The notes: generated by a model from the sequence alone, not told the origin. 64,000 bases of DNA from Humulus lupulus (GCF_963169125.1 NC_084798.1:173133980-173197979), one strand, 5' to 3'. Numbered from the stretch's first letter, positions 30,536 through 42,258 are shown. Numbers and translations: made by a program.

Positions 30536-32593
30536 GATGGAACAGTTTTAGAAATTGACGAGTTAATCGATCCAAGGATTGAGGAGAAAGTTGACCTCCA
30601 ACCTTTGGAGGAGCTCGAAGAAGTTCAGCTCGAGGAAGCTGATCCCTCGAAGAAGGTGAAGGTCGGAAAACACCTCCAAGACGAGGCAAAATAGCAATTA
30701 ATTTGCTTTCTGAAGAAAAACCAGGATGTCTTCGCATGGTCACACTCAGACATGGTGGGGATAAGCCCGAATGTAGCGAGCCACGCATTGAATATAGACA
30801 AAAGCTTTCCCCCGAAGCAACAAAAGCGAAGACAGCTGGACGAAGACAGAAAGAAAGCACTAAAGGAGGAAGTTGACAGGCTGAAAGCAAACAATTTCAT
30901 TAGGGACGCTTTTTACCCTGACTGGGTAGCCAATCCAGTGTTGGTCCCGAAGCCCAATGGGACGTGGAGAACCTGCATTGACTACTCAGACCTCAACAAA
31001 GCCTGCCCCAAAGACTGTTTTCCGCTGCCAAGAATTGACCAGCTCGTGGATGCCACGGCAGGGCATGGCCTGATGTCGTTCATGGATGCCTATTCTGGAT
31101 ATAACCAGATTCCCATGCATGCCCCCGACCAAGAGCATACGAGCTTCATCACAGATAAAGGGCTCTACTGCTACAATGTCATGCCATTCGAACTCAAGAA
31201 TGCTGGAGCCACGTACCAGCGGCTCGTAAACATGATGTTTTTAGAGCAAATAGGGAACAACATGGAAGTTTAAGTTGATGACATGCTTGTAAAGTCTCAA
31301 CTTAACAAGAACCATGTTGATGATCTCGAAGAGTGCTTTGGCGTACTCAGGAAATACAACATGAAGCTAAATCCTCAGAAGTGCACTTTTGGGGTATCTT
31401 CGGGAAAATTTCTGGGCTTTATTGTCAACTCTCAAAGGATCGAGGCTAATCCCGACAAAATAAAGGCCCTGATTGATATGCCTTCACCTCGGAAGCATAA
31501 AGATGTCCAAAGCTTGACTGGCAGGATGGCCGCCCCGAGCAGATTCATCTCGAAGTCAACGGATCGTGGCCTTCCATTCTTCAACTTATTGAAAGGAAGT
31601 AAGAAGTTTGAATGGACAGAGGAGTGCGAGCTGGCCTTTCAGGAGCTCAAAAAGCACTTAGCTGAACCGCCCATCCTATCGAAGCCTGAGACGGGAGAAG
31701 TATTGTTCCTATACCTCTCAACTACCGAACACGCGATAAGCGCGGTGCTCGTTCGAGAAGAAGAGAAATTGCAGAGACCTGTCTATTACATCAGCAAAAG
31801 ATTACTGGGGGCAGAGTCAAGATATCCATTAATGGAGAAGCTTGCCCTCAGCCTAATCCACTCATCTCGCAAGCTCCGCCCCTACTTTCAAGCACATCCC
31901 CTCCATGTACTGACAGATCAACCACTTAGGCAAGTCCTTTCTATACCAGAGGCGTCAGGTCGGCTCCTTAAATGGGCTGTTGAGCTCGGACAGTTCGAGA
32001 TCACTTACCATCCAAGAACGACCATTAAGGCACAAGCCTTGGCAGACTTCATAGTGGAGTGCATTGGTATTGCCGACGACGAGGTAAGAACCACGGCCCA
32101 CGAGCTGTGGAAACTTTACGTCGATGGCTCGTCAAATGAAAATGGAGCGGGGGCAGGAGTTATTCTGATCACTCCTGCAGGAAGCAAATTTCACTCTGCT
32201 TTAAGATTTGGTTTTAAAGAATCTAATAATGAAGCTGAATACGAGGCTCTACTTGCGGGACTACGAATAGCAAAAGAGCTCAAGGCCAAAGCTATACATT
32301 GCTACAGCGACTCCCAGCTCGTGGTTAATCAAATCTTGGGGGAGTACCAGGCTCGTGGCACAAGAATGGCAGCTTATCTGGCGAAGGCAAAATCCGCATT
32401 AGAGTATTTCGAGTTTTATGCAATCGAACAGGTTCCCCGAGAACAAAACTCAAATGCAGATGCCTTAGCTCGGCTCGCCACTTCCGCCGAAAATGAAGAG
32501 CTGAATGTTATACCCGTAGAACACCTATCAGCACCCAGCATTACTGAGCCAGACGAGGAAGATGTGTGTATGATTGAAACAGAACCAACCTAG
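30536..32593 (+). pseudogene. Reverse transcriptase with dual RNase H, element C
   Basis: Reverse transcriptase blocks: FAWSHSDMVGI (30736), FIRDAFYPDWVANPVLVPKP (30895), WRTCIDYSDLNKACPKDCFP (30964), MDAYSGYNQIPMHAPDQEHT (31081). The catalytic YVDD box at about 31271-31282 has its Tyr codon changed to TAA, so this copy is dead at the active site. Then FLGFIVNSQRIEANPDKIKA (31409), the ancestral RNase H/connection (SRKLRPYFQAHPLHVLTDQP, 31868), and the second RNase H with LYVDGSSNENGAGAGVI (32114), ESNNEAEYEALLAGLRIAKE (32219) and NADALARLATS (32455). A further stop TAG at 32591-32593 stands where the family has Trp. Confidence 0.92.
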
Positions 32594-33825
32594 ATGAGTC
32601 CAATAATTGATTATCTCGAAAATGGAATTCTTCCAAGAGATCGAAATCAAGCTCGAAGGTTGATGTATCAACTTCCTCGTTACACCATTCTGGATGGAAA
32701 GTTATACAGAAGAGGGTACTCCATGCCGCTGCTTAGATGTGTAACTCCTCCCGAAGCTAAGAAGATCATTGAAGAAATTCATGAAGGGTTCTGCGGAGAC
32801 CATACCGGGGGGCATAGCCTGTCCAAGAAGATTATACGCCAAGGATATTTCTGGCCAACCATTAAAACGGACTCTTTCGAGTACGTGAAAAAGTGCGACA
32901 AATGCCAGAGATTCGCCACGATACCCCGAGCTCCACCTTCCGAACTGACCATGTTGACATCCCCATGGCCTTTCGCGGTATGGGGCATCGACCTCATAGG
33001 CTCACTCCCAACTGGAAAAGGCGGAGTAAAGTATGCTGTGGTCGCCGTTGATTACTTCACAAAATGGACAGAGGCTGAACCATTGGCGACCATAACTTCG
33101 AAAAAGATCCTTGATTTCGTGGTAAAGAACATCCTATGCTGATATGGAGTACCAAGAAAGATTGTATCTGATAACGGGACCCAGTTCGATTGCGACTTAT
33201 TCACCAACTTTTGTGACAAGAACGGTATAATAAAGAGTTTTTCATCAGTGGCTCACCCTCAAGCGAATGGTCAGGTCGAAGCCGTTAACAAAACCCTCAA
33301 GAGTTCTCTAAAGAAAAAGTTGGAGGAGGCAAAGGGACGATGGCCCGAGGAATTACCTCAAGTCCTTTGGGGATATAGGACTACAGCTCGGACATCAACG
33401 GGACATACCCCGTTCTCTCTAGCGTACGGATGCGAGGCAATGTTGCCCATCGAGGTCGAAATCCCAACGATTCGAACTCAAATTTACGATCAGGATTCAA
33501 ATCACACTCGGCTCGAAGAAACCCTAGACTTGATCGAAGAAAAAAGGGAAGAGGCTCAGCTGAGAAATGCTGCTTACCAGCAACGAACCGCAAGATATTT
33601 CAATAAAAGGGTTCGGATCGAAAGTTTGGAGTGGGAGATCTGATATTGAGACGCGTATTCTTAGCAACCCGAGATCCAGCAGCTGGAGTGCTCGGGCCAA
33701 ACTGGGAAGGACCATACCAGATAGAATCAGTCATCCGACCTGGCGTATACAAACTTGCGAGATTAGATGGGAGCCAGATACCACGAGCATGGAATGGCGA
33801 ACACCTTATACCATATTATCAATAG
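32594..33825 (+). pseudogene. Integrase of element C
   Basis: The N-terminal HHCC finger is visible: GDHTGGHSLSKKIIRQGYFW with CDKCQR (32797-32915). Core blocks: WGIDLIGSLPTGKGGVKYAV (32980) with the first catalytic Asp, KIVSDNGTQFD (33157) with the second, and HPQANGQVEAVNKTLKSSLK (33254) with the Glu. A TGA at 33140-33142 replaces a CGA Arg codon, a C-to-T change. A frameshift near 33615-33640 moves the C-terminal part to the frame 33631-33825 (GPYQIESVIRPGVYKLARLD, ending HLIPYYQ and a stop). No chromodomain. Confidence 0.92.
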
Positions 33826-34044
33826 TGTAGGAAGTGTTGCCTGTAACCATGAATTTCTATCTGTACTAGTTTGTTTGTTTGTCTCTGAATTTCATCAAAT
33901 AAAAGGTCTGCTTTGTTTCACATGTAATGTATTTTTATTTTTGCAATCTCTCTTAATTTAATAACCTATGGTCACACTCATAGGATATTAAGGGGGCATC
34001 ATTGGTATACATACCACCAGCTTAAAAAATAAAAAATATATATA
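33826..34044 (+). other. 3' untranslated segment after element C integrase
   Basis: Short AT-rich stretch with AAATAAAAGG at 33898 that could serve as a polyadenylation signal. Nothing else recognised. Confidence 0.4.
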
Positions 34045-34330
34045 AAGTATTTGGATGTAACCAAGTACGCGATCTTAGATAGTTCGGACATAACCGAATT
34101 ATCAAAAACATAAAGTATTTGGATGTAGCCAAGTACGCGATCTTAGATAGTTCGGACATAACCGAATTATCAAAAACATAAAGTATTTGGATGTAACCAA
34201 GTAAGCAATCTTAGATAGTTCGGACATAACCGAATTATCAAAAAAAAAGTATTTGGATATGACCAAATACGCGAGCTTAGATAGTTCGGATATAACCGAC
34301 CATCAAGAACCTAAAATATTTGGAGTTAAC
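34045..34330. repeat. Tandem repeat of about 67 bp, four copies, in element C
   Basis: The unit begins AAGTATTTGGATGTAACCAA and ends ACATAACCGAATTATCAAAA. Copies start at about 34045, 34113, 34181 and 34247; a fifth degenerate piece follows at about 34313. It lies between the end of the sense pol and the end of the antisense gene. The first three copies are nearly identical. Confidence 0.9.
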
Positions 34331-34797
34331 CAGATGTGCAAACACAACAGGTTTGGAACAAACCAGCCAAATTATCGATCGATGATAAATGGGAACCTAA
34401 ACCTATTGCGAAATATGTCGAGATCGAGGCTGGAATATCTTAAAGAAAAATAGTTTCGAACTCATAACCTCAGAGCCAAAATACTGAGGATGAGGAAAAG
34501 TGACTAAAAAGATAACCAAATCATTCATATTACATACCATATAAGTACTTTTCAGTTCATGGTTAAAGTAATATCCGACCTTGATAAATAACGAGGTCGG
34601 AAGCGGATAATTCGAATAAACTATGCATGAATGCATCGAATTTCGAGCCCAAATCCAAACTATGTTTGTATGAATAAATAAACATAACCGGTTCATCAGT
34701 ATAAAAATATGCAAAATATTTCGAGCCAAGAAATGTAAAGCATATAAAAGAATAGTAAAGGAAATTGTATCAGCCCCCTGGGCATAAATTAAAATAA
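34331..34797. other. Spacer of element C between tandem repeat and antisense gene end
   Basis: AT-rich segment without a convincing ORF. It lies downstream of the natural stop of the antisense gene, so it is probably the 3' UTR of that transcript. Confidence 0.4.
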
Positions 34798-37793
34798 TTA
34801 CAGAGATAAGGGGACGCAGCCCCGATAACTGATCTCCCCGAGGCCAGATTCAAGGAAGAGGAGCCTCCTTGGCCTTCTCAGCATCAGAACACTGGACCCA
34901 CCAGGATGAATAACATGACTATCCCCCTGAGCTTCCACCGAAACGGTGCCCGGAGCAGCATTTTCTCTCTCGAGCTGCTCAGCCTTTTCCTTCTCGAGCT
35001 GTTCGGCCTCTTCCTTCTCGAGTCGAGCGTTCCATCGCTTGAGAAGCGGCGCCTCGTGGGGACCCAAGAAGCTGGTGTCCAGCTCTTCGTTAAAAGCCCA
35101 CATCTGGTACATGGCTGAGTCGACCGCCTTTTCCTTCTTTTCTTTGTACTCGGCAGTAAGGCGAGCTTTGACATCCTCTATGAGGTCGAAGGTGGCGGTC
35201 TTGTCCTCCTCGAGCTTCTTATTGGTCTCCCGAAGCTGGGTGTTATCTTTCTTTTGCTCCTCGAGTTCAGTTTTCAGCTTTCCGAGCTCCTTGGCCATAT
35301 CCTCACTCTCCTTAACCACTGCCTCGAGCTTAGCATTCGCCGCCTTCAAGTCATCATTTGCTCTAAGGTGGAGGTCCTTCGCCTCTTGGGCATGAGTCCT
35401 GCTCGAATGGACCTCGTTATTAAGCTCGTAGTTGAGCTGGGCCGTGAAGGCAAGAGCCTGAAAAAAGGAAGAAACCACCATTAGCCTCAGGATAGCATGG
35501 ATATAAGCGAAAGAAATATGGAAAAATACTTACTGCAGCGGTGTGCTCGATACTCTTCTTGTAGAGAACAGTGCGGTCTCGAGTGCTAGTTAGGCACTGC
35601 CACTGAGGAGCCTCGAAACTGCCGTAGCTCTGGTCGATCCGGGACATGACATCTGAAATCAGCGTAGATCCATGAGGTCCGGCAGCGTTATCCACCACAT
35701 ATGAGTCCATATGGGTGGAGATGGTTAGCTTCTGAGCTCGAGAAGCAGAAGGTCTCTTGGCGAGCTGAGCAGAAGATGTTTGACCCACCACAGGAGGTTG
35801 GGATTCAACCATGACAGGGGTACCAGCCAGCAAGGCCGGTGCCACCGCAGAGACGACGGCCTGCGAGGATGGCATTGTCGTGGGGACGCTGATCTGGCCA
35901 GTCGACGCAGCAGCAGAGCTCGAAGCCGGCGGGGGAGGAGGAGGCGTTTTCTTAGATCTCTTGAAGCCTTTCCCCGGCTGGCTAATTTTCAGTGACCTGC
36001 CCTGGGGCGTTTGCTCCTCTTGGCACCCGCATTGTCAATAAGGGTGTCAAGATCGAAGTCCATCTCGCCTGCACAAGTCAAAAGTCTGAGTCAGTAAAAG
36101 AGAAATGTACATCAGGTAATTTCGGTATCAGACATATAGAGTGATGATGGAGGAAACCTAACTGGAACTCTCCCCCGAGCTCGAGCTTGGGGACCATGAA
36201 ATTCCCCCGTCTTCAGAGGAGGCGGGGGGAGTGCCTTCCCTATAAGTAGGGGATAACCTCGAGAGGTCCCTATAGTCATTGGTCCCGTACTGCACCGCTA
36301 TCCCATTCCACACCTCGTCCGTGGTGTACATGGTATCATATTTCCCGAGCCCACTATCGAACCTATGGACACAGTCGTCTACCCAACTCCATATGTAGAA
36401 GTGGTATCTATCCTGTGGGCACGAGACTAACCTATTGGGCCTGTGTTTTAGTAGTGTGGGGGACCACATCCTCGAGGTAGGGGGACTTTACCTTCATCTG
36501 AGTCCGAGCTCGAGGCTTCATCATTGGCCTCATTCCCGGACCGCGGACTCCTCAGATGAACTGGGAGTGTTGGCCTCCTCTCTCTCCTCGGAGGAAGGGC
36601 GCCTGTAGGCAGTGGCACCTCTTCCCAGCGTTCATATTTTTTGCTGGACCAGTCAGAGGTTGACTGGCCCTCTCCCAACAACCCGCAAGCTCGGAGCTTG
36701 TCCTCGTGTAATAGATACGAGAGAGACCTCCTGCCATAAGGAAGCTGGAGCAAGGCCTCTCTGTGCCTCGTCATTTCTTCATTAGGGGTGGGACGCTTAA
36801 AATTAGCTGAAAAGCGAAACACATTTAAGCTAAGTATGGTCTTAAGGGCTAAAATTCCGAGCTAAAAAAAAATATATATAATAATAAAAGTAACAAGAGT
36901 ACTTACGAATCCGCCTGAACGAACGATGTCGAGACAGGGATAGACCGTCTGTCTAGAAAAAAAGCCTTTTTGGAGTCAGGAGGGTGGTTTGGAAGATCTT
37001 CAAAAATCTTCGTCTCTTTGGGATAGCTTGAGAGATAGTAAAAACCGTCCCCTCCCCGAGGTCGGGAGGGGTTACTTTTCAAACAAAAGAGATATAAGAT
37101 CTCTTGAGGTGAAGGTCCTTCCCACCTCAGCTCGTGGAACAAGAACCTCAGGGCAGACAGCACCCTGTATGAATTGGTGTTGAGTTGGAATGGAGCCAAC
37201 CCAACGAAATCAGTGAAGTCTCTGAAAAAGGACTTCAAGGGCAGCAGAGCTCCTGCCCTTATATGTTCCTGGCTCCAGGCCGCATATTTCACACTGACAT
37301 CGCAGCCCCCAGGGGCGAAACAGCTCCGTTCATGACTAGCCGGAGCTCGACACTTTAGGGTGTCCAACGAACCAAGGCCATGGAGGGCCAAAATGTCAGT
37401 TATTTGGTCGGTGGTGGTAACCGAGCTCTGGTATAGCTCGGCTTCAAACATCTCTCTCCTAGGCTGCGAGGACGAAGGTTCTGCCATTAGAGAAAATTGG
37501 AGTTCCCCTGGATGATATGCAACCGTGGCTTTTAACGCAGGGTCAAGGGGAATTGGCCTAGGTCCTGGGTTGGGCTCCGGATAGATAGCCTCCCGAAGAA
37601 CCCTTCTCTTCTTTTCAATGACCTTGTCTATCTGACGGAGATAGTGGGATCGAATGTCCTCTTGCTCGCGCGCAAGCTCGTATTCTTTTATCCGACGCTA
37701 ATTCCGGGCGAACAGCGATTCTGGGCTCGGAGATTTAGGCTCGTAAGGGATGGCTCGCAATGACCCCCACCGTCTTTCCAGATTCTGTGACAT
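34798..37793 (-). pseudogene. Multi-exon antisense gene of element C (gypsy-type transposon domain plus coiled coil)
   Basis: Runs opposite to gag-pol. The coding start is ATG at 37793 (MSQNLERRWGSL), directly after an intron acceptor. One in-frame TAG lies at 37700-37698. The first coding exon runs to about 36907 and has a basic helix, then HIRAGALLPLKSFFRDFTDF and LSALRFLFHELRWEGPSPQE, fitting the plant 'putative gypsy type transposon' (Transposase_28-like) family. Later exons: 36806-36492 (Ser/acidic), 36412 to about 36158, 36068-35534 and 35457-34798, a coiled coil (KLKTELEEQKKDNTQLRETN) with a natural stop. The intron 35533-35458 has GTAAGT...TTTTTTCAG and joins the flanking frames exactly in phase 0. 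The introns 36906-36807 and 36491-36413 have GT-AG ends but do not keep frame, so indels have occurred. Function unknown. Confidence 0.75.
35458..35533 (-). other. In-phase intron of the element C antisense gene
   Basis: 76 bases from GTAAGTATTT to CTTTTTTCAG on the minus strand. Upstream codons ...ACC GCT GCA and downstream codons GCT CTT GCC are each complete, so removal keeps the reading frame. The interior is pyrimidine-rich near its 3' end. Confidence 0.75.
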
Positions 37794-38285
37794 CTAACGA
37801 GAAAGAAAAAATGGTGAGGGCCATGCATGCAAGAATCACGAGCTCGATGGTATGAGCTCGGGGATTTAGGAACAAGAAATTAAATATTGAGACCCTTACT
37901 AAAGAGTCAGAGCGTGTGTTCCACGGGAAAGAAAAGGAGCGTCGAAGATTTTTTGAAAATCCTCAGATTCAAGGGAAAGAAAGGTGGCGGTTAACCAGAA
38001 AGGGTATTCTTGGGTTTCGTGCATTTGTCAAGGTCAAGGGTTTTTACCCGAAAACATAGTAGATAAGAAACATGGCCTAAAATTTTCAAAACCCAGAAAA
38101 TTGAAACTTCGCTCAAACGTTAAAACTGGATATAAACCAGTGATGTGAAATCCAGCAGGGGAAGTCTAAGAAACTTGAAAGCCTATCGAAATGAAACCCC
38201 TATCTTATTATGCTAAGAACGTAAACTAGCATACACAATAAGAATAGTATGGATAAAAAACTGAAAACAAAAATGGCATACTTAC
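37794..38285 (-). other. 5'-UTR intron of the element C antisense gene
   Basis: Donor CACTGT/GTAAGTATG at 38285 and acceptor TTTCTTTCTCGTTAG/ATG at 37794 on the minus strand; 492 bases. The start codon is the first three bases of the next exon. Confidence 0.65.
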
Positions 38286-38494
38286 ACAGTGATGGTGATT
38301 GCAGAGAAATCGTCGACTGAAGAAGAGGTTGCAAGAAAGAACTCACTAACTCGAACAGACCAGGATTCCTGTGTTTCTTTGGTCGAGAAAACATGCACAG
38401 AGTAGAAACTGTGGCAAGGGGTTTCTGGAGATGTTTTTCTTCTTCTCTTGCAGACGAGGAACAAAAGTGAAGGGGAAGATGAAGCGGGGTCTTG

Positions 38495-38502
38495 TATATA
38501 TA
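38495..38502 (-). promoter_or_regulatory. TATA box of the element C antisense gene
   Basis: TATATATA in CACCTATATATACAAGACCC on the minus strand, about 260 bases inside the 3' LTR and followed by a pyrimidine-rich leader (CTTCATCTTCCCCTTCAC). It is separate from the LTR promoter and points the other way. Confidence 0.65.
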
Positions 38503-38747
38503 GGTGGGAAAACGGAATTAATTAGGAGCATTGAATAAAATCCTCACTAGATCAAACAGATGGGGATCAATGACAAGAAGGCGCCGAAAAGTTGTCAGAC
38601 GGACGATCATGGGCGTGTTTCCAAGGTACTCAAGTACCTAAAATGAGCAATACCTAGCTGACGCGTGTCCATTTTCAAAGGTGTGACGGTACAGTTCCCA
38701 GAGAAAGTAGTTCAAAAGTTTCCTTCTCTTAGGATTCGAACAAATAC

Positions 38748-38763
38748 TTTTGAGGGGGCAAGA
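38748..38763 (+). other. Polypurine tract of element C
   Basis: ACTTTTGAGGGGGCAAGA immediately before the 3' LTR start TGTTATACCC. Confidence 0.88.
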
Positions 38764-39548
38764 TGTTATACCCAGATTTCGAGCCATGGTAAATATGACC
38801 TCGAAAGTTGGATTCGCAACAAATGGTCTCGTAAGGATTGAAGTATGCTCAAGGATTGTATATCGAGCCTGCAAAGTATGATATATGACCTCGAATATAT
38901 GAGCTCGATCTCGAAAGGTAGTTCTGAGAACACACTCATCTTCGGGGATGACTTCGGATCGGGGGTCTCGAGCTAGATGTACGTACGATCTCGAAAGACA
39001 CGTGATCTCGGGAGATTCCATTAGCTCGAACACTGACGTGAGACCTGAGATGCTAAAGCCTTAGAGATACGCGATAATCACCTTGAATATTTACAAGTGT
39101 TATAAATATGAGATGTAATCCTCATTTATTAATGTAAATCCCCAAGAATCGTGGGATATTATTTGGTCAGTTATGCGTTTCCTAGTCTTCAGGAACGTTT
39201 CCTTTTATATCTGATTATAGGCATTTAAAGCCATTTATTTTATTCACAAAAGAGTAACTACCCAAAATATGTGGGATAGTATTCTGCATCCTTCTCTATA
39301 AATAGAGAAGCCATGCACCATTGTAAAGGACCAAAAATCGGATCCTTGAGAGAAAACTCTGGAGAATTCATGCTAAAGAATTTTTCAGAGATAATCTTAA
39401 AATTAATAACAGAGACTCGTGGACTAGACAGATTAAACTGCTGAACCACGTAAAAAACCGTGTGTTTGATTTGTTTGTTTCGTTTGGCCATTGTCATTCA
39501 TTGTTTTTGTGCTCTTCTTTTATCTGTTGACGAAAAACGGCGTCAACA
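38764..39548 (+). repeat. 3' LTR of element C (785 bp)
   Basis: Nearly identical to 26786-27581: about a dozen substitutions and the absence of an 11-12 base piece. TATA at 39297-39304. Followed by the duplication GCTCA at 39549-39553. Confidence 0.95.
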
Positions 39549-39553
39549 GCTCA

Positions 39554-42221
39554 CATTCGTAGTGAGGCTGTTTGGGAGTACGCTCCTGGACAGCCAGTAC
39601 ATCTTCCTCCTGCTCGTTCCTAAGGGAACGAGCGTACATTTCTCAGGCCTTGCCGGAGTTGCTGGCTAAATACGGCCCCCGCAAATCATATCTAACCGAC
39701 CAGCAACTGGTGGTGTTAGGATAGGTTGACTGCCTTGATACCTGCTAAGACGGTTGTTAAGGAGGCTGTTGAGGATGCTGATCGGCAATCGACCGTACAT
39801 ACCTCTTCAGATGAACATTGTTTTGTCTAATGAGGAATTCTATCTCCTCCTCATGGTGGTTACATTCATTATTTTCATGACCATAGTCATTGTGAAATCG
39901 AAAAAAGTTTGTCATATCCCATCTATTAACATCCTTCCTCATTGGTGGAGGTCTTCTGTATGGTACGACAACATGTGTGGCATTAAAAATGTCCGCTCAG
40001 GTCTATAGCAGGATGGAGTAAGTAGAAAATTTAGGAACATATTCCCGTGGCTTGGGCTGCTCGGTGGTCTTAGGCTTCTTATTGTCATTCTGGTTACTGT
40101 TACTTCCAGCCCCATTACTGTGTTTTCCATTCTTAGCCCCATTCTTTCCTCCTTCTATAGGGTTGGTGGTATTCCCAACATCTGTTTTCCCCTGCTTGGT
40201 ACCCGCCTGAGTTGGATTATCCACCTTCCGCTCGGCCTCCTCAAGCTTGATGAATTCCTCTACTCGATCAAGGAACTTCTGGGTGGTACGTGCAGACTTC
40301 CTTATCAAACTGCTCCGAAACACACTCTTTACCTTAACTCCCGAATTGATGGCTATTAATTTACCGTCATCACTAAGGGATTTCACTTTGGTGGCCTCCC
40401 TCATACAATGTTGAATATAATCCTTCAAAGGTTCATTATCTCTTTGTTTTATGTCCACCAGGTCATTCAGCTCGGCGGGAAGAGGTATTGTTGAGGAGAA
40501 TCAGGAATAGAATGTGCGTACAAATCCATCCCATGATGTAATCGACCCTGGCTGTAGCTTGAAGAACCATTACTGGGAAATTTCTGGCAGGGTGGCCAGG
40601 AAGATCCTGCACCTGGCATCATCCCGAACTCCCTATAAATCAATCAGTAGTTCAAAGTTGTGAACGTGAGATGCTAAGTCCTTCAGCCTAGTGTACTTCT
40701 TCCATGTCAGAATTTTGAATTTGACAGGTATGGGTAGCTGATTAATACGGTCTAAAAATTGGGAACCTCTCTGCCTTTCCATTTCAATATCGGTTAACTT
40801 GGGGGTTGTCAAGTCCCTTACTAGTTGGGTTAATAGATCCAACTAGGCTTGGATGTTAGGTTCTGCAACTGCCTGGGCCTGTGTTGCATTGCGGGCCTCA
40901 TCCATTCTCGAGTCCCGAACAGGCTCAGGCAGAGTTATGTTGTTCGAATCTCGATTTTCCCTGATATGATTAAGAGCATCTCGAAGGCCTTCACCTCCCA
41001 TGGGGCCCCCTCGGTTGAACACGAAGTTTGGCCGAGGCTTGCCCCTAACATTTTGGCTATCTACTCGGCCTAGTATTAGAGATACTCCTTGGAACCCTCC
41101 ACCTCAAGGTGGTTGGTTGTTTGGGATATCCTGTCCTTGTGGGAAAAAAGGTCCTTTGGGCTGGTTACCTCTTTGACCTTGATTATTTTGTTGATGAACT
41201 TGGATCGCTGCCTCATCATGGTCATACCCATCAACGTAATGGGGCCTGTATGCACTACTAACCTTTGACTCATCTCTTCGGGACCGTGGTCGGTATTCTT
41301 GATGTTGTCTGTACCGAACAGGTTGCTGCTGGTAGTTTTGGGGTTGACCACTCCTATTTGGTGCTGGGATCGGGGGTTTCCATCTTGTCCTGCAGCACTA
41401 GGATTCTTGTCGCGAACATTGCCCTGAGATCTTGGCTGAAATTTTCCTGCTTGGTCCTGTTCCATGCCACACCTTGGTAAGACTTGCTCATCCTCCAGTA
41501 AAGGTCGCCTACTGTTATTGACTTGAGCATCTCGACCAGATCTGTGACTCCTGGTCGGACCCTAGTTTCCATTCTGAGGTTGAAACTCTGGACCATGCAT
41601 GACACCTTCATCGAAACCAAAAACGGGAGGGCGTTGTCTGTTTTGGGTAGAAGTTCCAACTACAATTCCCATACCTTGGGTTTGCTGTTGTTACATATAG
41701 TTGCAGATGGATTCAGCCACTTCCCGAGTCTGGCGCTCCATGTCCTCCTGACGGGCCTGCACCTCCTGGGCATGTCAATCCATCCATTCTTGAAAATCTC
41801 TCCTTTGTTTTTCGAAAGCTTCATTAAGGTCCTCCTGCGCAGTGGTTCGACCTTGGTTCAAGGAGGCAAGATGATCTTGCATCTGCCCAATGGCTTCCCT
41901 TATCTGATCAATTTCAGGGTCAAGTCCTTCAATATTTATGTGGGGCTCATACCGTCCAGGACCTCTAGCTCTTGGTCCTGGCTGGTCGATACCCTGTGCA
42001 GCAGCTCCACCTGACGTTCCTGCATGGATGATTCCAGCAAAGATAGTAGCTCCGTGTCCTGGTGCGGTGGGCCCAACGGTTTGCCCCCCAACACTAGATG
42101 GATTCCTAGATGGCAAGTCACTTCGCTACCCATTGAAATCGCTCATTGATGGGACTTGGTGAGAGACTTCAGCCTCAGGCTCTGGAGGCTCTTGGCTTGA
42201 CCTTTTGGTTGAGACTACCAT
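39554..42221 (-). pseudogene. Gag of element B
   Basis: The start codon is probably ATG at 42221 (minus; MVVSTKRSSQEPPEP), 58 bases inside the LTR. The N-terminal part is Pro/Gly-rich with a helix QIREAIGQMQDHLASLNQGR near 41890. A long disordered, Asn/Gln/Gly-rich region follows, and the capsid-like segment at 40003-40458 includes LKDYIQHCMREATKVKSLSD and FLDRVEEFIKLEEAERKVDN. The zinc-knuckle-like end near 39900-39860 has FFRFHNDYGHENNECNHHEE, where element C has CRFH, so a Cys of the finger is lost. At least five frame changes and several stops break the gene. It is cut off from its protease by element C. Confidence 0.8.
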
Positions 42222-42258
42222 CCTTGTAGCAATAGAATCCAAATGTGATTTTCTTATG

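Larger units (their letters stand above)
26786..39548 (+). mobile_element. Element C: near-complete Ty3/gypsy Tat-lineage retrotransposon, 12.8 kb
   Basis: Complete structure on the plus strand: 5' LTR, primer region, gag, protease, reverse transcriptase, two RNase H domains, integrase, tandem-repeat spacer, antisense gene with its own promoter, polypurine tract and 3' LTR, flanked by a perfect GCTCA duplication. The LTRs differ by about a dozen substitutions and one 11-12 bp indel, so it is the youngest insertion of the left branch. A handful of point stops remain, so it is probably not autonomous. Confidence 0.95.

Noticed and set aside
34045..34330. Regular repeats that could suggest a CRISPR array
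   Set aside because: Units are contiguous with no unique spacers, and the context is a plant retrotransposon.
34946..35395. Ser-rich 149-codon ORF on the plus strand
   Set aside because: Shadow of the coiled-coil exon of the antisense gene in C. The minus frame has natural protein features and splice signals; this one is low complexity.
35254..35484. 76-codon plus-strand ORF
   Set aside because: Shadow of the antisense gene exon of C.
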